64,000 nucleotides of DNA from Phragmites australis (taxonomy: Eukaryota > Streptophyta > Magnoliopsida > Poales > Poaceae), in contig NC_084932.1 of the NCBI RefSeq assembly GCF_958298935.1, forward strand, positions 17,215,501-17,279,500, in the 5' to 3' direction. Below the pieces are notes generated by a model. The model made no database searches, was not told where the DNA came from, and saw only the letters and a list, made by a program, of their open reading frames with translations. Shown piece after piece: positions 21,985-34,049 of this stretch. The position numbers were made by a program, and so were the translations under genes. Within the stretch, counting starts at the first letter, position 1; the number at the start of each line of letters is the position of its first letter.

Positions 21985-22870
21985 ATCCGATGTCTTTCCA
22001 GTCAGACAAGAGGACTGTCAATCACCTATTCGGTGGTTCAGCGTCCTACGAGTTCAAGTGACAATACAAGATGGTGGCCTGAGAAGTCTTGGCTTGCGAA
22101 CCTGACGATAATCATGCGCAGCCGATATTTCTGCAGGACACAATCTAAAACAAACTAGCATTCAAAACTAAACAATAGGTCAAACATGAAACAACAGGTC
22201 AAACATGAACTAAAAACTCAACAAAATAGTTGACAATAGCTCAAACATGACCCGATGCAAAGTGGACGTTGATGGCTCCATGCGACGCGATGTCGAGGGC
22301 TCCAGCGACGGCGCAACGTAAGGTGCCAACATCGAGGGCTCCTGTAGTGCGGTGTAAATGGCTAGAGCCTGGAGGCGATGGTAGCTAGGGCAAATAGCCT
22401 TATGAAGACCTAATGCAAAGTGGACATGTGGGTGCATATTCGTGTGGAGTAGGTAGGCCTCAAGTCTCAAGTGGTCCCTCACTCCCTTGGACCTCGGGTT
22501 ACCATGGACCAGGTAAGTTGGGCCTGGCTCTCTAGGCTTGTGAGCTGGCTCAAGCTAGCTCATTAACAAAATGAGCTAAAATGTTGGCTCAGCTCATTAC
22601 AAAATAGAATGAGCCGATCTGATCCGAGCCGAGTTGAGCCAGCTCACGAGCTTTGAGCTTTTCATCCACCCCTATGTAAAATCCCATCCTAGGAAGACCA
22701 ATTGTAGCCAAGTTCATTGTAGCCACGCATTATGCTTACCAATGTATGAAGATCCTAGAACCTGAATGGGTCATCACCATCCGGGGTTGCTCCAAGACAG
22801 ATCTCCGCTGCAACAAGCAAAGTCTCGACATATCAGCTCAACACCAACCAAGCAAGGAACCCAATAGCTC
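21985..22870 (+). pseudogene. Scraps of the gypsy protease region
   Basis: Near 22010-22135 the plus strand reads HLFGGSASYEFK and MVA*EVLACEPDDNHAQPI. Near 22700-22840 it reads AKFIVATHYAYQCMKILEPEWVIT in part. Both resemble the gag-pol linker and the protease-to-RT linker of grass gypsy elements. Between them, 22143-22674 is unrelated and includes a GAGCT-rich hairpin. Reverse transcriptase should follow but is absent. Confidence 0.45.
22538..22674. mobile_element. GAGCT-rich hairpin, end of a hAT-like non-autonomous element
   Basis: CTTGTGAGCTGGCTCAAG at about 22538 pairs with an inverse copy near 22633-22650 (TTGAGCCAGCTCACGAG), with many GAGCT and GAGCC steps between. It ends TTTTCATCCACCCCTA at 22674. 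The same kind of end, GAGCT-rich and closing with CCTA, bounds the hAT element at 38351. The left limit is not clear. Confidence 0.5.
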
Positions 22871-23739
22871 AAGGATCAAGGTGAACGAGAAGCCTCAATC
22901 GTGACTGCGACCATAGCGCCTTGAGGTGCAAACCCTGAAACCCAGGGGCTTGGTTCGACGATTAGTCTGGAACCCATGTAACAACGCCCATGCTACCCTC
23001 AAACTTTTCAGCTTAATCTAGTCTCTGTCATTTAGGTTTAAGATATTATGTTTACAATAGCTCGTGGGTCATCAATTAGCTATGTAAGCCCCAAGTGTAA
23101 GTACTAAGAAAATATCTTCATAATAATAAATATCATATTGCCTAGGAAGTCGCTTGAATTCTTTTTCTGACTTACTTGTCTTTCTGTGCATCCACATGCC
23201 TGACAATGGGATAAGTCGTTTCTCAGTTCCTTCATCCTATATGTGCACCCAGGGCGGAAAAAAGCTTTTCTCGACCCAAAGGCAATATGAGCTCTCTTCA
23301 CTTTATTATGTTTTCTATTTAGACTGCCTAGCCTGAAAAAGCTTTCCATGTAGAAAGTTGGGAGCTTAACTAGTACTTAGTACAGGAAATAAAAAATAAC
23401 ATATTGTGGATGCTCTGAAAGCCAATTCTAATGGGAAGCGAAGGATCATTACGTTTTGCGAACTCGGGTTTGCAAAAAGGCTCCTTATCGTGTTCCATGA
23501 GTGACTGGGAGCTACAATGTCTTCCACTCAAGCGGGCCTAAGGCCGGACATAATAAGCGCTCTGACTAGTAACTTACACGTCCTAAACCAATCAAAGGAA
23601 GAAGTAAGGAAATCATGATATGTTGTCAAATGCATCCAGTATCGAGTTCTCCTATCAAATGCAAAAGCATTTATGATAAAAAAAATCCCACAAGTTTAAC
23701 AAAGCTACCAAGTTTTCTGACATAATGTTTCAAATAATT
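22871..23739 (+). other. 3' untranslated region of the Tat-like element
   Basis: No coding frame. Motifs resembling those of the minisatellite at 3740-4145 appear singly: CAGGGGCTTGGTTCGACG near 22948, GTTGGGAGCTTAAC near 23357 and GACTGGGAGCTACAATG near 23503. This supports the Tat-like assignment but not a tandem array here. Confidence 0.45.
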
Positions 23740-26687
23740 TTATGGTAGGGACCCAACTTCAAAGTCCATCACGTCCACAAAAACCTTGGCCGGCCCAGTC
23801 ACCTCCTCCACCTTCTGCACTGAAAACTCATCTGACTCTTCCTCGAAGCCTCATGGAGAACATCGATGTCAATGTTCGGGTAGTGGGCCTTAGTATGGGA
23901 AACACAAAGGTGACCGCTTCTTCCACACCCTGCCTGACTTAGCTCAAGAGGTGCTCATCCACCTTCCCTTGGAGCCCCTCGTAAGCCTTGGAAAGCTTGG
24001 TTACCTGGGTGGTCAGCCCAGTTGTGTCACCATTGCTAGCAAGTTCTGCCGAGATCCTGACTCCAGCAAGCGCCTCCTAAAAGACATTGAGGGCCACAAC
24101 GAGCTATTGTTGGGCGGTAGTCATTCGAGTCCCCTCTTGGGCCATGGCTTCCTTGGTCTCGGAGAGTTCTGCAAAGCATCATGTTTAGAGTGATAGGGTA
24201 AAGAGGTGGCATATTTGGGTTATCAGAGACTTACCCTTTGTCCTGCCCAAAAGTTTATCATGCGCCTTTTCCTTCTCGACAGCCATCCAGGAGAGTTGGC
24301 AGTGCATATCGGTTTCCTCCCTCTCAAGTTCGGCTATTCAAGCGGTCCCCTACTAAGCTTCCTTGCAGACTCTTTGTACTCATAAATAACAATCCCAGCA
24401 GTATCTAAAGGTGGGTCTATCCAACATCATGTTCTCTAGCGTAAATGTCTACATTATTAACTTGGTATCTCTATACCTATGATCCATGAAACGTGATCAT
24501 CAATCAATACATGCGCTGGTATTATGTATCATCAGAATGATATGCGACCAGGGATTTACTAAGAATAACATCATGATATAAACAAATAGTTTCATGAATA
24601 AGTCACATACTTGCCAATCAATGTAAAAAGTAGTCATTCTTGAAATAATATATTATCAAAAGTACATTAACATAGACGTGTGATATAATCATCTTTATGA
24701 TGTCCTCTGGGTCATATCACCTTCACCGCATACAGCTACGGGATCTCAGGTCAGTACTTGTTATTTAATCGACTAAGCAGTGTTTTGCAACATAACACTC
24801 ACCATGAGGAAGGAGGTGAAGACATTGTCCAAGTCACGACTGTGGGGACCTTCAATGATCTCCTTCCGGGTCTGATCTTTAGGTAGCATATGCACTAAGT
24901 TTGTAGGAAGAGCTTGCGGGATCGGAGGCTCCTCTTCATGGCTCTCAACATCCAATACTGTGGGCTCATCAGGCTTGCTATCACTCCCCTTAAAGGCCTG
25001 AGCTTGGGGGCTGCAGGGCACTTCAAGTAGCCTTCAAAAAGAAGGATGTAAATTTGGTCCTCCAATTAGCATAGGAAAGATGTTCATGATGATACTGCAT
25101 ACATGGGCCATTTCCTACACAGGGAAGGCTTCACAAGGATTAGGATCTCTTGAATGATTTCTTGTGATCATCTCCTTCAGTCCTTGCTCACGGTGTAGCT
25201 ATGGGTTCACCGCCTGACATACCTACGACAACAATCGCTTTCCTAGGATCTTGAGCCAGGGCATAAACGCACTCGAAGTCAAACATTACAGCTACAAAAA
25301 CTCTGGTTAAATACTTAACTTACCAGAGTCGGGGCTGTAGCTCTAAGTGCTCATGTTGTGACTAGACCCCTAGTGGGCATAGCCGGGGTTGGATCTTTGT
25401 CTCGCGGAACCAACAACGGGTCTACATGGACTGTGGGAGCTGAAGCGGCTGGCATTGGCATCCTAGAATTGCCAACCGGTGAGTCGACTTCCACAAAGAA
25501 GTCATCCCCCTCTAGCACCTCTCCGCTGGCAAATGATTAGGCCTGCGACATGGCACCACTACCACCGCTCCTGCTCTGGCCTCTACTCCCTACGATTTGG
25601 ACCTCGTCCGGGTCCACATCCAAAGCGCCCACGTTCTTGACTTCTGGGTTAGGTTGCCCACGTCCAGGGAGCTTCACAAGTTCTCGACAACCATCATTAT
25701 GGTTCACAACTACTCAAAAAGAAGATGAAATCAAAAAATGAGAAGGTTCGTGAGACTTACCGACAAGATCCTCTCCTGAGTGTCAACCTCCATCTCTAGA
25801 ATGGGGACCGGGATGTCCGAGCGGCTAGAATCAAGGGCTTCATCAAACAGGAGCTTGGCCCTCTTGTCCACCACATCCAGCAAAGGCTCTATGGAAAATG
25901 ACAAGAAAAAAATGACTCATAAGGACTAAGCCCATTGCTTCCCTAAATGGCTATTCGGGATCAATAAGTAATTGTCTCACCTTCTCTGGCCGGGTCCCGG
26001 CAGAGAACTACTAAGCACCGGTGATTCTCAACTTCAGAGGGCTCATGCGCCACTTGATAAAATCCTTGGAGATATCGTATGACATCAACCCCTTCTCCTT
26101 TAGATACTGGATGTCACCAATAAGATTCTGGTGAAGGACAGTTATATTCAGCTCTTCTGTCCACATTGCCCTCGGCAACGGGGGTAGGCCCTAGGAAGGA
26201 AGCCCTGGCGGGCTGGGTTGGCAGTAGAGCCACTTCTTGTGCCATCTTGATTAGGAAATTTTGGTGGCAAAATTGATGTATTCACCATCTTTCCCTCCTG
26301 CAGATGAAATCCAGTGCTGCCTGTGACCTTGCCCTGGAACCCATTCAAGAGGTAAAAATACTTGAAGAGGTCGAGGGACAGACACAAACCCAAGAATCCT
26401 GACACTCAGCATGACGATGGAGTTGGGATTGAGGTGAATTAGTTCTAGGCCATAGAAAGCGAGCACCTCAAGGAGAAATCTAGAAGGGGGGAGCAAAACC
26501 GCAATGGAAGAAATCAAGAAAAACCATTGTCCAGGTGGTGTCTGGACTTTGGATCATCTGCCCCACCGCTAGAGCTCAAGTGATCAAAGCCTGAGAAGGG
26601 ATCACCTCATTGTGCTCCTCCTTGTCCAGCACTCTCCAACGCGGCAGCAGCGGTGCTCTGCACCTTCTCGATCTTCTTTTGTCCCAT
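23740..26687 (-). pseudogene. Antisense accessory ORF with PF04195-like domain, heavily damaged
   Basis: The likely start is the ATG at 26685-26687 (MGQKKIEKVQS), soon broken by a TGA. At 26517-26251 the frame reads PPSRFLLEVLAFYGLELIHL and then NPNSIVMLSV, the core of the putative gypsy-type transposon domain. After a frameshift it continues as SLDLFKYFYLLNGF and a FPNQDGT-type stretch (26405-26148). Farther on are acidic, Pro-rich stretches (25021-24773) like the tails of these proteins. Several stops and frameshifts make it non-functional. It is antisense to the element, matching the arrangement at 228-794. Its left end is not defined. Confidence 0.6.
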
Positions 26688-27378
26688 GGTGTTGGAGAGA
26701 TCCTAGGTGGTTTTTTTTGGGGGGGGGGGGGTCAAAGTAGGCGAAAGCAAGACAAGCGTAGCGTGAAGAGATGACTGGAGGTAGACGATGATGATGGGGT
26801 GAACGTTGAGTGGGCTTCCTGTCTGCTTTTATACGAGATGGTGGCTCTCTGAAATGGCTCTTCGGCTGATGTCATGGCACAAATTGAGGCCACGATCTCT
26901 TGCTTTGTTGTCATGTCACATTTAATGCCCAACGCATGCGGGAGAAGGTGGAGCAGTAACCTAGGGAACCCAACGCACCATGCCACCATGCGCGTGCATT
27001 TTCCCAGCGTAATCATGATCTCTTGTTAGGTAAAAGATTCTCACCACTACCCAAAATCTCTGCTGTGATGGTCCAACATTTGAACCTGGCCAGCAACAAA
27101 TCTTATCTTCCCCGTCCTTTTGCAAGGATGGGATGATATTTTTGAGCCAACCTGAAATTCTACTCGGATGGAATACCTTCTCGAGGACTTGATTGAGAAC
27201 TCGGAGGTACTCGAAACCCCGAATAGATGATCTGAGAACCCCGAGAACCCAATTAGATGTATCATCCTAATCAGAAACTTGAGCCTTAGTCGATGATGCG
27301 GTCTATCAAAATGCTTATCTTTGTTGACCAAGTGTTTGACCCGTCAAAGCCTCATTTCATGTAGGGCGGGGGGCTTCA

Positions 27379-27914
27379 TGATGACTAATGGGTAACTACC
27401 ATATCCAAATATCCCAGGAATTTTTGTTATTCTCGAAGTATATCTCTATATCCAGGAAGAGAATCCGTGGATGAATAGAAACTGCCCGTAGACACCTAGT
27501 ATATCTCATAAACAGGGAAGTTTATCTCCAAGCATGAGAAGGAGGACTCCAGAGGACATATGACGTCCCTTATATACAGAGCCTGGGAACCCTGCGAAGG
27601 ACAAGACACAACAAGTTAGACAATTTTCTACAAGCCATTACATGTCAGTAGAAGCTCTGCAAGCCTTTCGCAATGAGATCTCCTCTGACTACGCACAAGG
27701 AAGCTAGCGACTAGGTTAGATCTATCTAGTCTAGCCACACCCCCCTTGTAATAGTCCCAAGGATCAGTACAAGATAAATAGGATGTAGGACTGTTATCCT
27801 AAGGGAGGCTCAAACCTGTCTAAAAACCCCTTTACGTGTTTCCTTGATTCGTCTACTCAAAGTATAACCTACTTTTCCTACAAATTCGTAAGATCAGCGG
27901 TTCACCCATCGTCA
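27379..27914 (+). repeat. 3' LTR of the Tat-like element
   Basis: It starts TGATGACTAATGGG directly after the G-rich tract at 27362-27378 (GGGCGGGGGGCTTCA), which is the likely polypurine tract. It ends CCCATCGTCA. It matches 18669-19209. The TATA position is mutated to TCTAAAA. Confidence 0.85.
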
Positions 27915-28149
27915 ATGCCAAGCAATCTCGGATAGCTCTTCGTTTGATGAACCCATATTGGTTCTTATGTATAATGTCAAGAATCCTGGTCCGAAGTTTA
28001 TTGGCCAACAACTTGGTGACGAATTTGAGGGTTGTGTTTAGAAGAGATATGGGCGTATAGCTGTTGGATCGGATGTCACTGGATTGTTGACTTCGGAAAT
28101 CAAACTGATGTGATGTCAAGACTGGTTTGAGGAACAAACCAATCTCATT
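27915..28149 (-). pseudogene. L1-type LINE, N-terminal part of the reverse transcriptase
   Basis: The minus strand reads YTPISLLNTTLKFVTKLLAN and then ILDIIHKNQYGFIKRRAIRD, the first conserved blocks of plant LINE reverse transcriptase. The frame runs into the inserted LTR at 27914. Its continuation is at 18668, with some tens of codons of the palm domain missing between. The start near 28149 is where similarity fades into the next LTR. Confidence 0.7.
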
Positions 28150-30910
28150 TATGTGTTGAGCTCAAGAATCAATCCCAACACATAGTGACTTCATTGATGA
28201 TAATTATTACAATATCCATACCTTAATCGAATAAATCGTCATACAAAAGTGGCCTTTGAGATCCAAGATCCAAATAAAACTCTATAACATAGCTACAAAT
28301 GCTCTAATACTTCACGACATCTCCACAAGCATGATCGGCGTAGAATGCATCTTAGAACGATCCATCCTTAGCGAACTCTTCAATACTTTCTCCAACTGAG
28401 TGTTTGATGATAGCAAGAGTAAGCACATGTCATACCTTGCAAGTTGTGAGGAAATAATATGCATATGAAGGATTGACAATAATATGGCAATATGACACTT
28501 TTGCATAAAACCACATTTAAGTAAAATCATTTGAAAAGTAGTAAATATTTACTAAATAACTATACAATAATCGACTACCTCAAGATTACAACCATGTTGA
28601 TTTTAACCAACCTACCAACACCTCAACCAAGGTTAAACAACACTTCAAACATAATTCCCACCACCATTATTGACCAAACCAACCAAACCATCAAGTTCAA
28701 ATCATGTGAGGTTTTTCTTGCCACTCGTAACCATGTACGGCTGAATATTCAATTTTAACTCTGTAGAGGTTGTACACTTTACCCTCAAGGTATGATCATA
28801 CTCTTTTGCCAGTGCTCGTCCTCACCTTACACACTTTCGAGATGTGCGTTGAGTTGACCACTTCAAAACCTTTACAATGTCCTTCTCAGCACGTGCATAC
28901 CCGCTAAGTTTCACTGCCGCGTTAATACACCTCAACAATGGAACACCCTAGAAGTACACCCTTACATTCCACACAACAAAATGGTCTACACAATGCTAAG
29001 AGTACGCAAATTAATTAGCTAGGCCCATCCCATTCTGGACTTGTGGTTGTACTATTTACATGGAAATATCACTCCACGAACCCATCCTTAGATCACATCC
29101 CAACTGTACATCATGTGCCAGTCTCATCAAACCATTATTCACATCCCTATACCCTGTTACTACAAAACTTATACCATCATCTTTTATCATTGTTTCATAG
29201 GACCACTATCATATTTCGTAGAGCAATTATTACAATCACCATCCTAAAGCAAGGTTAAGCATCATCTACCCTTCTATAATCCAAAACCAAAACCTTGGCG
29301 ACAAGGATGATAAGGGAAAACTAGTGTAAAGCCTAACTATTGGGATTCCAAAAAAAATTATTAGCATGCATGTTTGTAAAACAAAATATTTTAAAAATTG
29401 GGATCACTATGTTCAAGAACATAACTTTCCTTCATTGTGCTCAGTTGGGTCTTCAAAGTCTTCATCCAACAGTCCTTCTAGCTCCTCCAGAACATTAGCA
29501 TCTACTCGTAAACATACACGAAAAGGTAACACAAAAACACCAAGATCCAAAAGAACCAAATATCCTACAACAAACATCATCACAAACAAGATCACCTTTT
29601 TTGGACAAAAAGAAGAAAGAACAGGTCAAATCAGAGCTACAATAAACATGTTACAGCTTTCAAAAGATTAAAACAGGACCAAAAAGATTATCTACAGATG
29701 AAATTATGTTGCTATGAATTTTCTAGAATTTTTCCTGAGTCATATATGATTTTCTGAGGTTTTCTAGGATTTGTTTGGAATTTCTAGCAATTATTTGAAT
29801 TATAAAATTATAGAAAACTATTAAACAAAATTAAACAAACCTATTAAAACATTATTAAACATATTAAAATCATTTTCCTAATTAATCCTATTTTTTGAAT
29901 TATTTTCCTAATTATTCGTATTTATGACATCATTAAAACAATAAAACAAATCAAAAAGAAAAGAAGATGTTGATTGGACTGCTGACTCAACATTTGATGC
30001 TGACGTGGCGCAACACATCGGCAAAACCACTGACGTGGCGCAACACATCGGCAAAACCACTGACGCAGTAGACGGACAGCATCACGGCCCATTAACGGTG
30101 TTGTTAAGCTCAATAAATCTAGATGGTTGACTTGGGTTGAACGGCTAAGATCTAAAGTCGCGAAGGGGTATCCGACTATCTAATCTAAACCATAGAGGGG
30201 CGATCGGGCGGCCAGGGTCTCACCTCGCTGTTCTCTGGCATGAAGACAATGATGTGAAGCTTTATAGTGGCGTCACCTCACGGGACGGATGTTGGAACCT
30301 CGTCGCGTTTCACCAAACTCTCCAACAAGCAGCGTAAGACTATCTAAAGCTCACGGCAAACCCATTTTGGCTATGTGTTGGCGATGGCTAGAGGTGGCTA
30401 TCAGTGGTAGCGGCTCTCGGAGCTCGAGTATGAGCCGTTCTAGCGGTGGATTTGCCTTAGTTCTTTGGAGAAAAACTGTGGTGTGTCGGGAGGAAGGGTT
30501 ACGGGGGTACATATTTATACCCATGGGATGTGAGAGTTCGAGATGGATTCAAATTAGGGTTTGGGGAGTCTGGTGTCCTTACATTCCAATCCGAGCCCAA
30601 TCTTCCTCGTTTTATCTCTATTCTGGCTCTGGTTTGAGTGCTTTTGCGCGAGAGTCCATGTGCAATATGATGGTCTCCTTCTAAAAGTCTTCATTCACGC
30701 TGTTCTTTGCGTATTCGATTGGGATTCCAAATGGTTTCGGACCGGAACAATAGAGATAGGGGAGGGGAGGCGGGAGGAGGAAGATGACACGTGGGTCCTG
30801 GCTGTCAGTGGCTCGGCGCGGGAAAGACATAGGGCAAAGAGCAGTTGGGTAGATCGGTCGAGCAGGCCGGAGAGAGTTGAAAGGGAGAGAGGAGGAGGTT
30901 GGTCTGACCA
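28150..30910 (-). repeat. Long Tekay-like LTR, truncated
   Basis: Read on the plus strand, the block at 28762-28900 (GGTTGTACACTTTACCC, then CACACTTTCGAGATGTGCG) matches a block in the LTR at 52679-55670 in the same direction, so the element's sense strand is minus. The order of other parts is similar, with an AT-rich half (28950-29960), then a GC-rich half (30000-30900). The right end is cut by the next LTR at 30911. No internal gag-pol is attached. Overlapping frames at 30289-30923 are not conserved in related LTRs and were not called as genes. Confidence 0.55.
30001..30060 (+). repeat. Perfect 30-bp tandem duplication
   Basis: TGACGTGGCGCAACACATCG plus ten more bases occurs twice in a row without a mismatch, followed by the start of a third copy (TGACGCAG). 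Each unit opens with TGACGTGG, which contains an ACGT core of the kind bound by plant bZIP factors. It lies in the AT-to-GC transition of a decayed LTR. Confidence 0.9.
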
Positions 30911-33086
30911 TGTCACACCCTGATTTTCAGATTTCTTGATTTTTTAAAAAATTTACAAGATTATTTAATAGCTTCACTAGTAGAATAGGATTAAAACCTA
31001 TTTTTATAAACAATCAATCAATATAGGTTATTATTTTGTATGCATTGCATGCTAAGTTTTGTTAGGAGCCAGGTAAATGCATTAGAGTTCTTTTTCTTTT
31101 TCTTTGGAGTTTTGAGTGAAAAAGATTTTGAAAAGGTTCTTACAAAACTCTTTAGTAAACTAGTTAAGGATCTTAATGGTTGGAATTCAAAATATTTGAA
31201 TTCATCATCTATTCAATCCTTGATCATACTTGATCATTCTCTAGTTCAATTTAAATCTTATCCAAATCCTTGTTTAAAGCCAATCTCTCCTCTTTCTCAA
31301 ATTCTACCCAAATCTAAATTCAAATTTCTTATCTACTCCCATTTTTGTTCAACCTCATTTTTTCGTTTCTCTCAAATTCACTCCAAGCACAATTCAAATT
31401 TAAACCCTATTCAAATTTTTCCATAGAAGTTTCTTTTCTAGAAACCTAGATATGCCTAAGGTGCCATTGGACCCAATCCTACCTAAGTCCAAACCCTTGG
31501 CCGGCACACAAGTTATCTAGAAGACCCAACACAAAGGATCCACGAAATCTGCAAATTTTCATAGAGTCCTGGACAGTCTCATCTTCTCGTGAAGATTTCA
31601 AAGTTCAAAACGGCCTCAAATGCAAATCTTGACAATAACAAAATTGTAGATCCCGTAGAGAGCTTCGATATGAACCTATGGAAGTCCCCTTTTGGATAAT
31701 AGAGCTAGGAGTTATGGCCCCCGAAATCAGTGTTGCGTAGATAAGTCTGAGTTCAAACAGTTTAACTTGTGGTGCTTTTTTGAAAATCAAGATGATGTTT
31801 TCAGAAATTCCAATGAATACCAAAGTTATATATCTTTTCGAATACTATAATTAAGAGTCCTGAATTGTCCAATTTGGAGTTCGAACGATAGAGGTATCAT
31901 CCTCGGAATAGAGAAGCTGCGGAAAAGGAAATCCTAACCGACTCAAACTCGAACCCGATTCATGTTCGGCTTGGACCCTACCTCAAACAGCCGCCCCTAG
32001 CCCTATAAATAGGAGTTGCACATCCTCGCCTATCCCTATTCCATGCCCCCAAACCCTAGACGCCGTTGATGCCCTGTCCGTGCGCCGCCGTTCGCCAGAG
32101 CCGCCACCGCCGCCGTCTGTGATGCGCTATGTCATCTTCTCCATGAATCCTCTTTTCTCGACCATCGAAGCAAGGTGAGGACTTCTAAATCCTCCCTTAC
32201 TACTGTTTTACCATCATACTAAGTCCCTAGCCAAAACCCTAGCCCTGGCCAATGCCCGTTCTATGCCACCATGGTCGTCGCCGTCGTGGATAGCTGTGCC
32301 ATCGCTGATTGGCATCGACGTTCCCGGCTGACCAGAAGTCAAATTGACATGCCCTTTCACTAGTGCATGACCCATGATGTTTTCCACGCTCTCACCAACC
32401 AGGTCTGCCAGTAGAGCAGCCAAACTACTAGAATCAAGGTCGACATGACACGTTCTACGCGCGCACTGGATTTGCATTCGCGTTACTCGTCAATCCAAAA
32501 GCCGTATGGATGTACAAACTATGTCATGACGTGTCCCATCGAGTTTTCTATATGACCCTAGGAGCCCATCCCTGTTTGTACAGCAACACGACCGGAATGC
32601 AATTGCCAACCACAACATGTTGCAACTATCACCCATCTCATCTCCGCTTATCGTTTTTTCTCTTTAGGGATTATCTACCAAAACCCATGTTGTAGAATTG
32701 TGTTCCCAAGAAATATGAATGTCTCTATTTAGGCAATTTCTTAATTCATAGCCAATCTCCTGGAAAGCGAGCATCTTCATTACTGCATCTGTTCGCGGTC
32801 ACCACCAAACCTAGCAGCAGTCATCGCTGTGTTGCTGCTACCTCGGATTACCCCTTCCAAAAACCAACCATACCGCTGAGTTAGTCTTTCCACGTTCTAT
32901 GCTATGCTTCCCTCATTTCACTAAAACACCACTAAAGCCTAACATCGATGTCAATGGCCATGTGCCCAATCGCCATCTCCAACGAAACTTGAACCACAAC
33001 CGCTACACAGAGTCACCGGTAGTATCCTTAACCTAGAAGCGCAACCTCTGGCCATTTGATCTATCATAGGTGGTCGAGACTAGATC
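30911..33086 (+). repeat. Truncated long LTR, same family as 43177-48976
   Basis: It starts TGTCACACCCTG. From about 31720 onward it parallels the LTR that starts at 43177: GTGTTGC, then CTTGTG, then TTCCAATGAATAC, then a leader with CGATCGAAGCAAGGTGAGG-like sequence, then GACATGCCC. A TATA box CTATAAATAGG lies near 32003. It breaks off at 33086 where another LTR begins, so the 3' half is missing. The short frames inside are not counted as genes. Confidence 0.6.
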
Positions 33087-34045
33087 TGTAACACCATGGT
33101 TTTTAATTTTCTAATTCCTTAAAATTTTGCTAGAATTTTATTAGGGTTTAAATCAACAGATTAGGTTAAAACCTATTTTCTAAAAACAAATTGAATTTTG
33201 CCCTAAGTTATATTTTTGTGTTGCATTCATGTTGAGTATAGGTGCATTAGGGTTTTACGGTGTGAAAAAGAATTTTTGAAAACCTCGAGGCGCGCCGTTT
33301 GATTTTTGATATTTTTAAAAGGATTCATAAAAGAAAATTCAATTTTTTCTTCTTTGGGCCGAAATCTCTCCCTCTCCCTTTTCTTTTCTTCTTTTCTTCA
33401 TTTCCCAGTGGCCCATCTCCCTTTTCTCTCTTCGGGCTGAGCCCGTTTCCTCTCCCCGTCGTCCGTCAGGGCCGCGCGCGTCTCGGCCCATCTTCGCTCC
33501 GTCCGCGCCAGCCGAAGACGCCCCGGGCCAAAGCCGCTTCCTCCCTCGTGAAACACCCATGTGTGCCGTCTCCTTCCTCGCGTTGCGCCAGCTGAGTCCG
33601 AGTTGAACCCGCTGCCGTGTGCCGCCTCTCCCGAGCTCGTATCCCAACCGAACCCCACCCAAATCCGAACACCTGACACGTTCTCCCGCCTATATAAGCG
33701 CATGCCCACCTCCCTATTTCATCTGTCTTCGCAACCGAACGCTAAAACCCTAGAACTCGCGCCGCCGCCCGCCATTGCTGCCGAAGCACCGAGCTCACCG
33801 ACCGCTGTGTCAACAGGCCTCTCCGCCGCATCGGAACACATCTTTGGGACCGCGTGCTCGCGAGGTGCCGATTCCGCCACTCCCCGTTGCATCGTGGCCA
33901 CCGGAGCTTCGTCCCCGATGCGCAACCATGCACCACTGCGGCCCCTCTCTCCGTCGACTACCTTCCCGGACCGCGCCGCGCTAGGTAAGCCATCAAACGG
34001 AAAGCCCTCACTCTCCCAAGTCTTTTGTGCCAAATGCCATCATCA
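33087..34045 (+). repeat. Truncated Tekay-like LTR, U3 and leader part
   Basis: It starts TGTAACACC and has an AT-rich first 250 bases, a GC-rich stretch with CCGCC-type codons and a TATA box TATATAAG at 33691-33698. A leader of repeated CCCTAG and GCCGCC follows, reaching a splice-donor-like GCTAGGTAAGCC at about 33980. It breaks off near 34045 at the hAT element. The frames at 33299-34103 on both strands lie over promoter and leader and look like GC-driven chance frames. Confidence 0.55.
33691..33698 (+). promoter_or_regulatory. TATA box of the truncated LTR
   Basis: TATATAAG lies 30 bases before a CT-rich and CCCTAG-rich leader. Core promoter by position and sequence only. Confidence 0.5.
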
Positions 34046-34049
34046 TCCA

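Larger units (their letters stand above)
18669..27914 (+). mobile_element. Tat-like Ty3/gypsy LTR retrotransposon, reverse transcriptase lost, inserted in a LINE
   Basis: Direct repeats at 18669-19209 and 27379-27914 are LTRs of about 540 bases. A primer-binding-like site follows the left one and a G-rich polypurine tract precedes the right one. The order inside is gag remnants, scraps of protease-region sequence, a 3' untranslated region with GGGGGCTT-like motifs, and an antisense PF04195-type ORF, which is Tat-lineage order. No reverse transcriptase, RNase H or integrase was recognised, so it is non-autonomous. The flanking 5 bases do not match (AGTAA against ATGCC), and some LINE coding sequence is missing between the two flanks, which points to a later deletion or rearrangement at the insertion. 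Confidence 0.75.

Noticed and set aside
26711..26731. T8-G13 homopolymer run as a functional element
   Set aside because: It lies just upstream of the damaged accessory ORF start. It is likely a slippage tract or sequencing weak point.
29366..29671. 101-codon Ser/Lys-rich frame
   Set aside because: It lies in a decayed LTR, has low complexity and no homologous frame in the related LTR at 52679.
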